In this document: positions 27,256 to 36,387 of the stretch, piece after piece
How positions within the stretch are numbered: the first letter of the stretch is position 1
How the letters are laid out: each line of letters opens with the position of its first letter
DNA from: Rugosimonospora africana
GTDB lineage: Bacteria; Actinomycetota; Actinomycetes; Mycobacteriales; Micromonosporaceae
Direction: 5' to 3'
DNA: 64,000 bases
Assembly (NCBI RefSeq): GCF_016862975.1
Contig: NZ_BONZ01000066.1
Span: 61,497 to 125,496 of the forward strand
Notes under the pieces: model-generated
What the model was told of the DNA's origin: nothing
What the model saw: only the letters and a program-made list of their open reading frames with translations
Databases searched by the model: none
Made by a program: the position numbers and the translations under genes

Positions 27256-28173
27256 GTGGTCATGCGGCACGGCAAGTATCCGTTTGTCATCGGCTTCCTT
27301 GTGGTACCGGTGCTGCTGTACGCGGTCTTCGTCATCAGCCCGTACGTGCAGGCTTTTTACTACGCGTTCACCGACTGGCACGGCATCGCGGCGCACCCGA
27401 AGCTCGTCGGGTTCGCCAACTTCACCAAGCTGTTCCACGACTCGGTGTTCTGGAAGGCAGCGGAGCACAACATCATGCTGCTGCTTGCCCTGCCGCTGAT
27501 CACTATCGCGATCGCCCTGTTTCTGGCGTTCATGTTGAACGTCGGCGGGGGATCGCGGGGCGGCACGAGGTCCGGGGTCTGGGGATCGAAGTTCTACCGG
27601 GTGGTGTTCTTCCTTCCCCAGGTCCTGTCCCTCGCCATCATCGCCGTGCTGTTCCAGGAGATCCTGCGGCCGGACAACTCCGGTGCGATCAACTCGATCG
27701 TGCACGCGCTCGGGTTCTCCAACATCGGCTTCCTGACCAACCCGACGCTGTCCATGTGGACCATCATCGGCGTGCTGGTCTGGCAGGCGGTCGGCTTCTA
27801 CGTGGTGTTGTTCTCGGCCGGCATGTCGTCGATCCCGGGAGACATCTACGAGGCGGCCGAGATGGACGGTGCCAGCCGGATCGTGCTGTTCTTCCGGGTG
27901 ACCCTGCCGCTGCTGTTCGACACCATCCAGGTCGCCTGGGTCTACCTCGGCATCGCGGCCTTCGACGCGTTCGCCCTGGTCAACATCCTCACCGTGGACA
28001 ACGGCGGCCCGGACGGCGCGACCACGGTACTGGCGAACGAGATCTACCGTGACGCGTTCGTCTATTCACGCTTCGGCTACGCGTCGGCGATGGGCGTCGT
28101 GCTGTTCTTCCTGACGCTGACCTTCGCCGTGCTGACCCTGCGCCTGTCCCGGCGCGAGAGCATCGAGTACTGA
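27256..28173 (+). CDS. ngcF: ABC sugar permease, NgcF-like
   Basis: 305-residue MalF-type permease with about six membrane helices, the first at residues 8-30 (FVIGFLVVPVLLYAVFVI). The EAA motif that docks the ATPase is EAAEMDGASRIVLFFRVTLP near residue 200. GTG 27256 is taken as start, with ATG 27262 as an in-frame alternative. It follows ngcE by 10 bp. No ATPase gene is in the operon, as for Streptomyces Ngc, where the shared MsiK-type ATPase is encoded elsewhere. Confidence 0.83.
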   Translation: MVMRHGKYPFVIGFLVVPVLLYAVFVISPYVQAFYYAFTDWHGIAAHPKLVGFANFTKLFHDSVFWKAAEHNIMLLLALPLITIAIALFLAFMLNVGGGSRGGTRSGVWGSKFYRVVFFLPQVLSLAIIAVLFQEILRPDNSGAINSIVHALGFSNIGFLTNPTLSMWTIIGVLVWQAVGFYVVLFSAGMSSIPGDIYEAAEMDGASRIVLFFRVTLPLLFDTIQVAWVYLGIAAFDAFALVNILTVDNGGPDGATTVLANEIYRDAFVYSRFGYASAMGVVLFFLTLTFAVLTLRLSRRESIEY

Positions 28174-28185
28174 GAGCGGACGACC

Positions 28186-29130
28186 ATGACTATCAACACG
28201 CGGGACAGCTCGACCAAGGCGTCCGCAGCCCGGCCGGCGGTCGTCCCGGCGAAGAAGAAGCGCAAGTCCGAGGTCGGGGTGCTGTCCTCGTTCGGCCACG
28301 TCGCGCTGCTGATCTGGGCGATCCTGGTACTCGGCCCGATGCTGTGGACCCTGCTCGCCTCGTTCAAGAACAACACCGAGATCTTCGGCAGCGCCTGGGC
28401 CCTGCCGCACCACCTGCGCTGGGGCAACTACGCGCGGGCGTGGAACAAGGCGCACCTGGGCACCTACTTCTTCAACAGCGTGATCGTGGTCGCGTTGAGC
28501 ACGTTCGGCACCATGCTGTTCGGCTCGATGGCGGCGTACGTGCTGGCCCGGTACAAGTTCATCGGCAACCGGTTCATCTACTACCTGTTCCTCGCCGGGC
28601 TGGCCTTCCCAGTCTTCCTCGCGCTGAGCCCGCTGTTCTTCGTGGTGAAGAACCTGGGCACGGTGCCGCTGATCGGGCAGTTCATCACGCTCAACACCCG
28701 CGGTGGGCTGGTCCTGGTCTACATCGCGTACTCGCTGCCGTTCACCGTGTTCTTCCTGTCCGCGTTCTTCAAGACGCTGCCGACCTCGGTCGCCGAGGCC
28801 GCGATGATCGACGGGGCCTCGCACACCAAGCTGTTCTTCCGGGTGATGCTGCCGATGGCCAAGCCGGGTCTGATCAGCATCGGCATCTTCAACATCATCG
28901 GGCAGTGGGCGCAATACAACATCCCGGTCGTGCTAATGAGCGACACGACGGACAAGAGTAAATGGGTACTGACACAGGGCATCGCGGACATTTCCACCCA
29001 GGCCGGGTACCAGTCCGACTGGGCGGCGCTGTTCGCGGCGCTGGTGCTGGCGATCCTGCCGATGATCCTGGTGTACGCCGTGTTCCAGCGCCAGATCCAG
29101 TCCGGCCTGACCGCCGGGGCGGTCAAGTAG
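28186..29130 (+). CDS. ngcG: ABC sugar permease, NgcG-like
   Basis: 314-residue MalG-type permease with about six helices. The basic N-terminus (residues 1-30) is followed by helix 1 at about residues 35-55. The EAA loop is AEAAMIDGASHTKLFFRVM, and the C-terminus ends RQIQSGLTAGAVK, typical of this subunit. Start ATG 28186, 12 bp after ngcF. It completes the importer and is the last clear gene of the operon. Confidence 0.83.
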   Translation: MTINTRDSSTKASAARPAVVPAKKKRKSEVGVLSSFGHVALLIWAILVLGPMLWTLLASFKNNTEIFGSAWALPHHLRWGNYARAWNKAHLGTYFFNSVIVVALSTFGTMLFGSMAAYVLARYKFIGNRFIYYLFLAGLAFPVFLALSPLFFVVKNLGTVPLIGQFITLNTRGGLVLVYIAYSLPFTVFFLSAFFKTLPTSVAEAAMIDGASHTKLFFRVMLPMAKPGLISIGIFNIIGQWAQYNIPVVLMSDTTDKSKWVLTQGIADISTQAGYQSDWAALFAALVLAILPMILVYAVFQRQIQSGLTAGAVK

Positions 29131-29164
29131 CCGGGATGTCATACCCGCGGCGCAGAATGCGGGT

Positions 29165-31075
29165 GTGTTGATCGCGGTCGTGCCGGACGACTCCGGTATG
29201 GGTGGGCCGCGCTCGGGCTTCGGCCCGTCCTCCGAGGGCGGGCCGGAGGTGCCGCCCGGCCCGGTCCCGCAACTCGGACCGGCAGGAGGGGCCTGGCTTC
29301 GCCGGCTCGACGACGCCGGCCGGCCGCTCGGCCCGGCGGAGTGGAGCGCCGACCTCGCCGCCGCGCTGCGGGCCGCACCGGACGCGCGCGTGCTGTGGGC
29401 CTCCACCGCCGACTGCTACCCGCGCCTGCTGCGGGCCGGCTTCCGGGTGGCCCGCTGTCACGACCTGGAGTTGACCGAGGCGCTGCTGCTGGGCCACGCG
29501 GGCCGGTGGGGTGAGCCGCGATCGCTGGCCGCCGCGTGGGCCCGGCTGACCGGGGCGCCGGTGCCGCCCGATCCGCCGTCGCGACCGGCGACGCCGCCGG
29601 GCGACGGGCAGGGCACGTTGTTCGACACCGCCTGGCCGCCGCCGGCCGCCGGCTTCGACCCGCTCGCCGCGCTGATCGAGGTGTACGGCGACCAGCAGGC
29701 CCGGCTGGAGGCGGCCGGCTGGGAGCCGGCGGCTGACGCTGGCGGCCTGCCCTCGGGCACCGGCGGCCCGCTCCTGAACACCGTCGGCCTGTCCTCGGGC
29801 GCTGGCCCGTCCACCGACGCTGGCCGGCGGCCGCTGTCCGAGGCCGCGCGGCGGCTGCGGCTGCTGGTCGCCGCGGAGTCGGCCGGCGCGCTGATCGCGG
29901 TCGAGATGGGGCATCACGGCCTGCCCTGGCGCGCCGACGTGCACAACGAACTGCTGGTCGAACTGCTCGGCGAGCCTTCCCCGGTGGGCGGCCCGCCCCG
30001 GCGGCTGGTCGAGTTGACCGCGCGGATCGGCGACGCGTTCGGCGGCCAGCGCGTGCACCCCGAGTCGCCGGCCGACGTGCTGCGCGCGTTCGCCCGCGAG
30101 GGCATCAGCCTGACGTCGACCCGGGCCTGGACGCTGCGCGCGGTGGATCATCCGGCGGTGCCGCTGTTGTTGGAATACAAGGAGCTGTACCGGATCTGGA
30201 CGGCTCACGGCTGGTCGTGGTGCCAGCAGTGGGTGCACCGGGGCCGGTTCCGCGCGGAGTATGTGCCCGGCGGCGTGGTGTCCGGCCGGTGGGCCACCCG
30301 GGGCGGGGGAGCGCTGCAGATCCCGAAGGTGGTCCGCCGGGCCGTGCGGGCCGATCCGGGATGGACGCTTGTGGTCGCCGACGCCGGCCAGTTGGAGCCC
30401 CGGATCCTGGCCGCGGTCTCCGGCGACCCGGGAATGTCGCGGGCGGCCGGCACCGGTGACATGTACGCGGCGCTGGCCGCGGAGGCGTTCGGCGGCGACC
30501 GGGCGAAGGCCAAGGTGGCCCTGCTCGGAGCCATGTACGGGCAGACCGGCGGCCAGGCGGTCCCGGCCCTGGCGGCGCTGCGCGGTTCGTATCCGACCGC
30601 GCTGTCCTACGTCGAGGACGCCGCGCGCACCGGAGAGGCCGGTGGCCTCGTCCGTTCCTGGCTCGGCCGCACCTGCCCGCCGCCGTCGGTGACCTGGGGC
30701 GCGTGGGCCGAGTCGGCGGCGGCCCTCGACCCGGAGGCCGCGGGCGGCGAGGCACCGCCCGACGGGCCCCGGGGTGGGGCCGCGGCGCGGGCCCGGGGCC
30801 GGTTCACCCGCAACTTCGTCATCCAGGCCACCGCCGCCGAGTTCGCGCTGTCGCTACTGGCCCTGCTGCGCGGCTCGCTGGCCGGCAGCGACGCCGAGCT
30901 GGTGTTCTTCCAGCACGACGAGGTGGTGGTGCACTGTCGGGAGCAGGACGCGCCGACGGTCGTCGCGGCGGTGGAGGCCGCCTGCGAGCAGGCCGGTCGG
31001 CTGTTGTTCGGCGACACCCCGGTGCGGTTTCCGCTCGACGTGTCGGTGGTCGACTGTTACGCCGACGCGAAATAG
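29165..31075 (+). CDS. Family A DNA polymerase-like protein (bifunctional 3'-5' exonuclease/polymerase)
   Basis: 636-residue protein of the actinobacterial group annotated as bifunctional 3'-5' exonuclease/DNA polymerase. The C-terminal polymerase domain has motif A VVADAGQLEPRILA, motif B region KAKVALLGAMYGQTGG and motif C FFQHDEVVVHC with the catalytic HDE. The N-terminal third is diverged exonuclease-like, with a variable Gly/Pro-rich stretch near residues 180-220. Motif A reads D-A-G-Q instead of the usual D-Y-S-Q. It overlaps the convergent Nudix gene by 19 bp. It is shorter than Pol I and may act in repair; activity is inferred. Confidence 0.88.
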   Translation: MLIAVVPDDSGMGGPRSGFGPSSEGGPEVPPGPVPQLGPAGGAWLRRLDDAGRPLGPAEWSADLAAALRAAPDARVLWASTADCYPRLLRAGFRVARCHDLELTEALLLGHAGRWGEPRSLAAAWARLTGAPVPPDPPSRPATPPGDGQGTLFDTAWPPPAAGFDPLAALIEVYGDQQARLEAAGWEPAADAGGLPSGTGGPLLNTVGLSSGAGPSTDAGRRPLSEAARRLRLLVAAESAGALIAVEMGHHGLPWRADVHNELLVELLGEPSPVGGPPRRLVELTARIGDAFGGQRVHPESPADVLRAFAREGISLTSTRAWTLRAVDHPAVPLLLEYKELYRIWTAHGWSWCQQWVHRGRFRAEYVPGGVVSGRWATRGGGALQIPKVVRRAVRADPGWTLVVADAGQLEPRILAAVSGDPGMSRAAGTGDMYAALAAEAFGGDRAKAKVALLGAMYGQTGGQAVPALAALRGSYPTALSYVEDAARTGEAGGLVRSWLGRTCPPPSVTWGAWAESAAALDPEAAGGEAPPDGPRGGAAARARGRFTRNFVIQATAAEFALSLLALLRGSLAGSDAELVFFQHDEVVVHCREQDAPTVVAAVEAACEQAGRLLFGDTPVRFPLDVSVVDCYADAK

Positions 31076-31605
31076 CCGGCCACCACGTCGGTGTGGGTGG
31101 GGAAGGCCAGCGGCTGCGTGTCCGTGATGATCAGCCACTCCGACGCTTCCTCGGTGGGCGCGGACGGCGGCAGGTCGGCCTGCTCGCGGATCGGCAGGCG
31201 GCCGAAGATGTTCAGGGTGCCGCGGGTGCTGATCGTGTCGACGAGCGCGACCTGTTCGGGGTCGCCGGTCAGCCCGGTCTCCTCGCGCAGTTCCCGTACC
31301 GCGGCCTCCTGCCAGGTCTCGCCGACCTCGATGAAGCCGCCGGGCAGGGCGAGCTGCCCGCGCGCCGGTTCGATGTCGCGCCGCACGACGACCAGGCCGA
31401 CCGTGTCGGGTCCGGTGCGCACCGGCAGCAGTATCACCGCCACCGGCAGCGGGTTGAGCCAGGTGGTCTCGCCGCAGTTGGGGCACACGCGTGGCCAGGC
31501 CGCGCCGGGGGAGTACGCCGTCCCGCAGTACGAGCAGTGCGAGTGTTGGATCAGGTTGGTGCGCTGCCAGCTGTGCGGAGACTGCATGTCTGAACCGTAG
31601 GTCAT
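31057..31605 (-). CDS. Nudix hydrolase with N-terminal zinc ribbon
   Basis: 182-residue Nudix protein. A zinc-ribbon-like region (CSYC and CPNC, residues 24-45) precedes the Nudix fold. The Nudix box GGFIEVGETWQEAAVREL-REETGL fits the G-x5-E-x7-REU-x-EE-x-GU pattern. Start is ATG 31605, with ATG 31587 an alternative; no strong ribosome binding site decides. NADH-type Nudix enzymes share the zinc ribbon, so a nucleotide-sugar or NAD-related substrate is possible. It overlaps the polymerase gene by 19 bp at their 3' ends. Confidence 0.88.
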   Translation of the reverse strand: MTYGSDMQSPHSWQRTNLIQHSHCSYCGTAYSPGAAWPRVCPNCGETTWLNPLPVAVILLPVRTGPDTVGLVVVRRDIEPARGQLALPGGFIEVGETWQEAAVRELREETGLTGDPEQVALVDTISTRGTLNIFGRLPIREQADLPPSAPTEEASEWLIITDTQPLAFPTHTDVVAGYFASA

Positions 31606-31755
31606 TACTGTGCGCGACCGACGGCGACGTGAGTGAATTTCTCCGCGCGGCCACTTGCGGTCCCTCTGGATGGACGGTTAGCTGATCGCATCGGGCCGGA
31701 TACTCAGCGCAAACGTCCCTGGTCAGAGCGGGGATGGGAAGGGTACGTTCCGTCG

Positions 31756-32328
31756 ATGCGTCTCGACCACAGCTTCGTCGTCCCGGTGCCGGCACCGCTG
31801 GCCTGGGCCGCGTTGCTGGATGCCCGGTCCGGGCCGCCGCTGCTTCCCGGGGTGGCGATCAGGACCCGGGCCGACGACCGCTTCGCCGGCACCCTGCGGG
31901 TGCGGATCGGCCCGGTGACGCTGTGTTACCGGGGTAGCGGGCGGTACGTCGTCCGGGATCCGTCGGCGCGGCACCTCATGGTCGAGGCCGCCGGCCAGGA
32001 CGTACACGGCGGGGGTACCGCCGCCGCCACGGCGAGCGCGACGTTGCGCGAGGGCCCGAACCGGACCACCCGGGTGGACCTGTGCGCCGAGCTGGCGATG
32101 ACCGGGCGGCTCGTGCGCGGCAACCGGAGGCTGGTCCAGGCGGCAGGTACCCGGATGCTGACCCAGGTGGCCGACGCGCTGGCCGCGCGGGTGGCAGTCG
32201 ACGCGGGGCCGTCCGCGCCGGGTCCGCTGCCCGGGGTACCCGCACGGCTGCGCGGCCTCCTGCCGTACGCGTGTGCCTTCCTGCTGGGCGGCGCGGTGAC
32301 CCTGGCGGTGATCGTCGCCCTCGGGTGA
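31756..32328 (+). CDS. SRPBCC (CoxG-like) protein with C-terminal membrane helix
   Basis: 190-residue SRPBCC-fold protein. The START-like domain occupies about residues 1-150 (LDHSFVVPVPAPLAWAALLD at the start, RVDLCAELAMTGRL near 110), and a membrane helix ends the protein (about 165-188). It resembles CoxG, a carbon-monoxide dehydrogenase maturation protein that recruits the enzyme to the membrane. No CO-dehydrogenase genes are nearby, so the link is only by family. Start ATG 31756. Confidence 0.75.
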   Translation: MRLDHSFVVPVPAPLAWAALLDARSGPPLLPGVAIRTRADDRFAGTLRVRIGPVTLCYRGSGRYVVRDPSARHLMVEAAGQDVHGGGTAAATASATLREGPNRTTRVDLCAELAMTGRLVRGNRRLVQAAGTRMLTQVADALAARVAVDAGPSAPGPLPGVPARLRGLLPYACAFLLGGAVTLAVIVALG

Positions 32329-32361
32329 CTGCCAGTGATCATTCCCTGACTTTCCTCAGCC

Positions 32362-32383
32362 TGTGGATAACTCCTGGGGATAA
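32362..32383. promoter_or_regulatory. DnaA-box-like pair
   Basis: TGTGGATAA (32362-32370) is the exact reverse complement of the DnaA box TTATCCACA. A second box, TGGGGATAA (32375-32383), differs at one base. The intergenic stretch 32329-32520 holds no gene. Confidence 0.3.
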
Positions 32384-32520
32384 CCGCGCGACTGCTGTGG
32401 ACGGCCAGTGGACAGCGGCGTGTCGTTCAACGTTCACCTACCGGCGGTGGCACCGCAGGTCACGGCCCTCTCGGCCGAACGGTTGAGGAGGGAGGCGTGG
32501 CTTTGCCGTCGTCGGCTGAG

Positions 32521-33300
32521 TCAGAGCCGGCCCTCCAGCCGCAGCGCCATCTCCCGGTACCGGGCGACCGGCACGAGATGTACCCCGTCGAACGCCCCGC
32601 TCTCGCGCAGCCGTTCGATCTGCTCGCACGCGGCGTCCACCCCGTGCCGCCGGTCCTGCTCCACCCGCTCGATCAGCTCCGCGGGGATCTCTATGTCGGG
32701 GATGGTCGCGGCCAGCCGGCGCGCCATCGCGGCGCTGGGCAGCACCAGCACGCCGGCGTAGACCGGAACGTCCAGCGCGGCGGCGTCCCGCCAGCGCAGC
32801 AGCGCGTCGACCGAGAAGCTCATCTGGGCGAACACGAAGTCGGCGGCCCGCTTCCAGCTCGGCAGCCGCCGCGGGCCCGCGGCGACACCGACCCGGAACG
32901 CGGGGATGCCCTCGAACGCCGGGTCGCCGGTCAGGGCGCGCGCCTCGTCCAGCATCGCGCGGACGGTCAGCTCGCTCGTCCGGTCGCCGGCCGTCGGCTT
33001 GTCGCCGTAGACGAACAGGAACTCGCTGACTCCGTACGCCGCGGCGGTCAGCATGTCCCGCCGGAAGCCCAGCAGGTTGCGGTCGCGCGAGTTCAGGCAG
33101 GCGATGCTGCGCCCGCCCATAGCGGCCACCTCGTGCGCCACGGCGATGCTGGACACCGTCGCCCGACCGATGTGGTTGTCCGGAATCAGGAACGAGTGCG
33201 CGACCGGTGCCAACACGCCGATCTGGTGCCGCACGCGCCGCAGGTCGGGCTTTGTCGGCGGCTCGATCTCGCAGATCAGGTCGAAGGACGGCGAAGTCAT
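32521..33300 (-). CDS. Methylenetetrahydrofolate reductase-family protein
   Basis: 259-residue TIM-barrel protein of the MetF family. It begins MTSPSFDLICEIEPPTKPDL, where the Glu of CEIEPP matches the conserved catalytic Glu of MTHFR, and contains RNLLGFRRD and FVYGDKP in the expected flavin/folate region. The C-terminus (AACEQIERLRESGAFDGVHLVP) is MetF-like. It is shorter than housekeeping MetF, so the substrate may be methylenetetrahydrofolate or a related pterin; true MetF activity is not assured. It lies just downstream of an amidohydrolase gene on the same strand. Confidence 0.82.
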   Translation of the reverse strand: MTSPSFDLICEIEPPTKPDLRRVRHQIGVLAPVAHSFLIPDNHIGRATVSSIAVAHEVAAMGGRSIACLNSRDRNLLGFRRDMLTAAAYGVSEFLFVYGDKPTAGDRTSELTVRAMLDEARALTGDPAFEGIPAFRVGVAAGPRRLPSWKRAADFVFAQMSFSVDALLRWRDAAALDVPVYAGVLVLPSAAMARRLAATIPDIEIPAELIERVEQDRRHGVDAACEQIERLRESGAFDGVHLVPVARYREMALRLEGRL

Positions 33301-33310
33301 GGCGGGCAGG

Positions 33311-34222
33311 TTACGCGCCGTGCCCGGCTGCCAGGACCCCCGTCGCGGGCAGCCCGAGCAGGCGCAGCGGGTTGTGCCAGCACACCGCGCGCAGCCACTC
33401 GTCGCCCAGATCCAGCCTGGCCAGGGACTCCAGCTGGTGGGCGTACGGGTGGGGGATGTTGGGGAAATCGCTGCCGAGCACCACCCGGCCGGCGTGGCCC
33501 AGATCCCGGATACGGGGCAGCAGCCGGGGCGGTAGGGGGGCCAGCCCCTCGAAAAAGTCGGTGAACGCCATGGTGGTGTCTAGGGACACCCGGGGGTACC
33601 GGTCGGCCAGGCCGAGGAACTCCTCGTACTCCGGTGCGCCCAGGTGCGCGATGACCGCGGTCAGCCGCGGGTACCGGGCGAGCGTGGCGCCGAACGGCCC
33701 CGGGCCGGTGTGGCCGGCTGCCACCGGACCGGAGCCGGCGTGCACCACGACCGGTACGCCGGCCTCGCTCAGCCGGCCCCAGACCGGATCCAGCAGCGGG
33801 TCGTTGGGGTCGAACCCGCCCACCTGCAGGTGCACCTTGAAGATTTGTGCGCCACGCTCCAGCGCCGCGTCGACGTACCCGGCGACTCCGGGTTCCGGGT
33901 AGAACGTGGCGCTGGGCAGGCAGCCGGACGCGGTACGCGCGAGTTCAAGCGTCCAGTCGTTGAGGTCGGCGGCCATCGCCGGACGGTGCGCGTATGCCAG
34001 CGCGGAGAAGTGCCGCACGCCGAGCGTGCCGAGGTAGGCGACCCGCTGCTCGTCCGGCCACGGGTAGCGCACCGGCCACGGCCGTCCGAGCAGCGGCCCG
34101 CCCTCGGCGAAGTGCGCCCAGACGCGGCGCTGCATCCGGGGCGGCATGAAGTGCACGTGTACGTCGGCCAGCCCGGGCAGGCCGAGTCCCCGCCAGAAGG
34201 CGGGGACGTCGGTGTCGTTCAC
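33311..34222 (-). CDS. Amidohydrolase-2 family metal-dependent hydrolase
   Basis: 303-residue TIM-barrel amidohydrolase. The metal motif H-x-H is VHVHFMP near residue 22, a conserved KVHLQVGGFDP lies in the middle, and the last metal Asp is in VVLGSDFPN. The family (ACMSD/uracil-5-carboxylate decarboxylase-like) includes hydrolases and decarboxylases. Start GTG 34222 overlaps the stop of the upstream DUF457 gene by 4 bp (GTGA), so the genes are coupled. The longer open frame to the right is noncoding. Confidence 0.85.
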   Translation of the reverse strand: MNDTDVPAFWRGLGLPGLADVHVHFMPPRMQRRVWAHFAEGGPLLGRPWPVRYPWPDEQRVAYLGTLGVRHFSALAYAHRPAMAADLNDWTLELARTASGCLPSATFYPEPGVAGYVDAALERGAQIFKVHLQVGGFDPNDPLLDPVWGRLSEAGVPVVVHAGSGPVAAGHTGPGPFGATLARYPRLTAVIAHLGAPEYEEFLGLADRYPRVSLDTTMAFTDFFEGLAPLPPRLLPRIRDLGHAGRVVLGSDFPNIPHPYAHQLESLARLDLGDEWLRAVCWHNPLRLLGLPATGVLAAGHGA

Positions 34223-35028
34223 AGCTTCAGGTTGTACCGGTCCAGAACTGCCGGCGCGAGCAGACCGAGCGCGGCCAGGACGGAGATCACAGTGAACAGG
34301 CCGCGCCAGAAGAAGAGTTCCACCTTGCCACCGACCTCGGTGGCGATCGCGTTCGGTACGCCGACGCACCGCCACATCCGCCGGCCCAGCGGAATCGGCC
34401 AGGCGATCGGGCAGCCGTGACTGGTGAGCATGTCGCCGAGCAGGTGCACGATCCCGCCGGCGCCCAGCGCGATGCCCAGCATCGGGTACCCGCGGTCGCC
34501 GTGCAGCCGGGTGTACGTGAACACGGTCGCCGCGAGGGCGGTCAGCGTGACGATCACCCAGCCGGCCCGGTGCGCCCACTTCTCGAACAGCCCGCGCAGC
34601 GCCATGGCGAACGTGACGAACAGTACCGACAGCACGGCCCACTTGCCGAAGTGCAGGCACAGCTCGAAGACGCCGATACCGAGCCCGATGTTGAACGGCA
34701 GGGTGTGGGTGAACGTCCGGTGTCCGTTGTGCAGATGGGGATCCTTGCGGGTACGGGTCAGGTCGTAGATGCCGAGCGACACTTTCTCCACGCACTCCGC
34801 GAAGAACAGCGAGAACACCCCGAAGGTGTGCGCCACGGTCGCGCCGCCCTGGTCGGTGGTCACCCGTCCGGACAGGTCCAGGTCGGGTACGAGCGCACCG
34901 CCGGCGCACATGGCTGTGCCGACGGCCAGTTCGACCGGGGTCTGGTGGAAATTCGCGAAATGCGCCAGTGCCAGAGAGCCGGCCAGCCATGCGGCAGCAC
35001 CGGACAATGCGTGAGAGGGCCCCATCAT
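34219..35028 (-). CDS. YdjM/DUF457-type membrane metal-dependent hydrolase
   Basis: 269-residue integral membrane protein of the LexA-induced YdjM family, annotated as membrane-bound metal-dependent hydrolase. It has about six hydrophobic segments and conserved polar motifs that could bind metal: GPSHALSGAAAW at the start, LVPDLD and HRTFTHTLPF in the middle and LLGDMLTSHG later. The ATG at 35028 is taken; its stop overlaps the amidohydrolase start. In the family the His/Asp motifs suggest phospholipid or phosphoester hydrolysis, but activity is unproven. Confidence 0.82.
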   Translation of the reverse strand: MMGPSHALSGAAAWLAGSLALAHFANFHQTPVELAVGTAMCAGGALVPDLDLSGRVTTDQGGATVAHTFGVFSLFFAECVEKVSLGIYDLTRTRKDPHLHNGHRTFTHTLPFNIGLGIGVFELCLHFGKWAVLSVLFVTFAMALRGLFEKWAHRAGWVIVTLTALAATVFTYTRLHGDRGYPMLGIALGAGGIVHLLGDMLTSHGCPIAWPIPLGRRMWRCVGVPNAIATEVGGKVELFFWRGLFTVISVLAALGLLAPAVLDRYNLKL

Positions 35029-35098
35029 GGCACGCAGTGTGCCGGGCGTCTGGCGCCGAATCGGGGATCTTCCTCAGATGTCCGCTGTGTACGTGTCG

Positions 35099-35863
35099 CT
35101 ACGAAATGACCTTTCCGCCAGCGACGTCGATGGTGACGCCGGTGACCCAGGCGGACGCGTCCGAGGCCAGGTACGCGGTCGCGGCCGCGACGTCCGACGG
35201 CTCGCCCAGCCGGCCCAGTGGGAACGATCGGCCCAGCTCCTCGCGCTGCTGGGCGGTCAGGTGCGTGTCCATCTTCGCGTTGTGCACGGCGGCCGGTGCC
35301 AGGCAGTTGACCCGCACACCGCGCGGAGCCAGCTCGGCGGCGAGGTGCCGAGTGAGCATCACCACTCCGGCCTTGGCCACCGCGTACGCGGCGTTGGCTC
35401 GTGACGCCTGGCGACCGGCCGACGACGACATGGTGACCACCGACCCCCGGCCGGCCGCGAGCATGTCCGGCACGAACGCCTGGACGGTCAGGAAGGTCGA
35501 GGTCAGCTCACTGTCGACGATCCGGCGGAACTCCTCGGCGGTCAGATCCAGGAATGCCCGCGGTGCGCCGTCGCCACCGGCGAAGGTGGCCAGTACGTCG
35601 ACCGGACCCAGCTCCTGCCCGACCCGGTCGTGCAGCCGCGCCACGGCGACCGGGTCGGTACAGTCCGCGACCACCGCGATCGCCTCGCCGCCGCAGTTCC
35701 ACACCTGTTCCCGGACCTCCTCCACGGCGCGCTCGTTGCGGCCCACCACGGCGATGCGCATCTTCTGCGCCGCCAGCAGCCGGCAGGTGGCGGCGCCGAT
35801 GCTGCCGGAGCCACCGGTGACCACCGCCACCTTCCGCGCCAGGTCGGGAAAGCTCGGAATCAT
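35099..35863 (-). CDS. Short-chain dehydrogenase (3-oxoacyl-ACP reductase-like)
   Basis: 254-residue classical SDR. The cofactor motif TGGSGSIG lies near residues 17-24, the Ser of TMSSSAGR and the catalytic YAVAKAG follow, and the C-terminus ends VTGVTIDVAGGKVIS as in FabG-like proteins. Where many SDRs have NAG, this one reads FAGGDG. Start ATG 35863 overlaps the stop of the DUF1707 gene (ATGA), so they are coupled. Substrate unknown. Confidence 0.87.
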   Translation of the reverse strand: MIPSFPDLARKVAVVTGGSGSIGAATCRLLAAQKMRIAVVGRNERAVEEVREQVWNCGGEAIAVVADCTDPVAVARLHDRVGQELGPVDVLATFAGGDGAPRAFLDLTAEEFRRIVDSELTSTFLTVQAFVPDMLAAGRGSVVTMSSSAGRQASRANAAYAVAKAGVVMLTRHLAAELAPRGVRVNCLAPAAVHNAKMDTHLTAQQREELGRSFPLGRLGEPSDVAAATAYLASDASAWVTGVTIDVAGGKVIS

Positions 35864-36387
35864 TGCCGATCCCACGGCCGGTAGCCGCGACCGCGCCCGG
35901 CCGGGCCCCACGGCCCGCGACCCCAGGCGGGCCCGCCGCCCCACGGGGCACCACCCCACGGGCCGCCCCACGGTCCTCGGCTGTTCGCGGCGTACCAGGC
36001 CCAGCGCCGGTGACGCAGGACGCTGAACGCCAGGATGAGCAGCGGGATCAGCGGCCAGAAGAAATGCGCACCGGACAGCACCCACAGGCCGATGAGCACA
36101 CCGGCGATCAATGCCGTCGCGCCGACGTGAATACGCAGCCGGCGCCGGAGGCCGGCCAGCATCTCCGGGGTGCGGCGCAGCGCGTCCCAGCCGCCGTCGG
36201 GCAGGTCGGCGGTCAGCGGCTCGAGTTCGTCGCGGTACTTGGCCCGGTACACCCGGGCGAGGCGCTCGTCGCCCTCCTCAAGGCTCAGCCGGCCCTCGCT
36301 GACCGCGGCGCGCAGGATCGTGGCGACCTGCTCGCGCTCCGCGTCGGAGGTCCGGACCCGTCCCGGATCCTCGGACTCTGTGGACAT
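35860..36387 (-). CDS. DUF1707 membrane protein with Gly/Trp/Pro-rich tail
   Basis: 175-residue protein: a DUF1707 domain at residues 10-65 (RTSDAEREQVATILRAAVSE), two membrane helices at about 88-125, then a tail rich in Gly, Trp and Pro with repeats of PWGG and WGRGP. DUF1707 is common in Actinobacteria as a short cytoplasmic module before membrane helices; function unknown. Its start at 36387 is divergent from the histidine kinase at 36594. It has no catalytic motif. Confidence 0.85.
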   Translation of the reverse strand: MSTESEDPGRVRTSDAEREQVATILRAAVSEGRLSLEEGDERLARVYRAKYRDELEPLTADLPDGGWDALRRTPEMLAGLRRRLRIHVGATALIAGVLIGLWVLSGAHFFWPLIPLLILAFSVLRHRRWAWYAANSRGPWGGPWGGAPWGGGPAWGRGPWGPAGRGRGYRPWDRQ

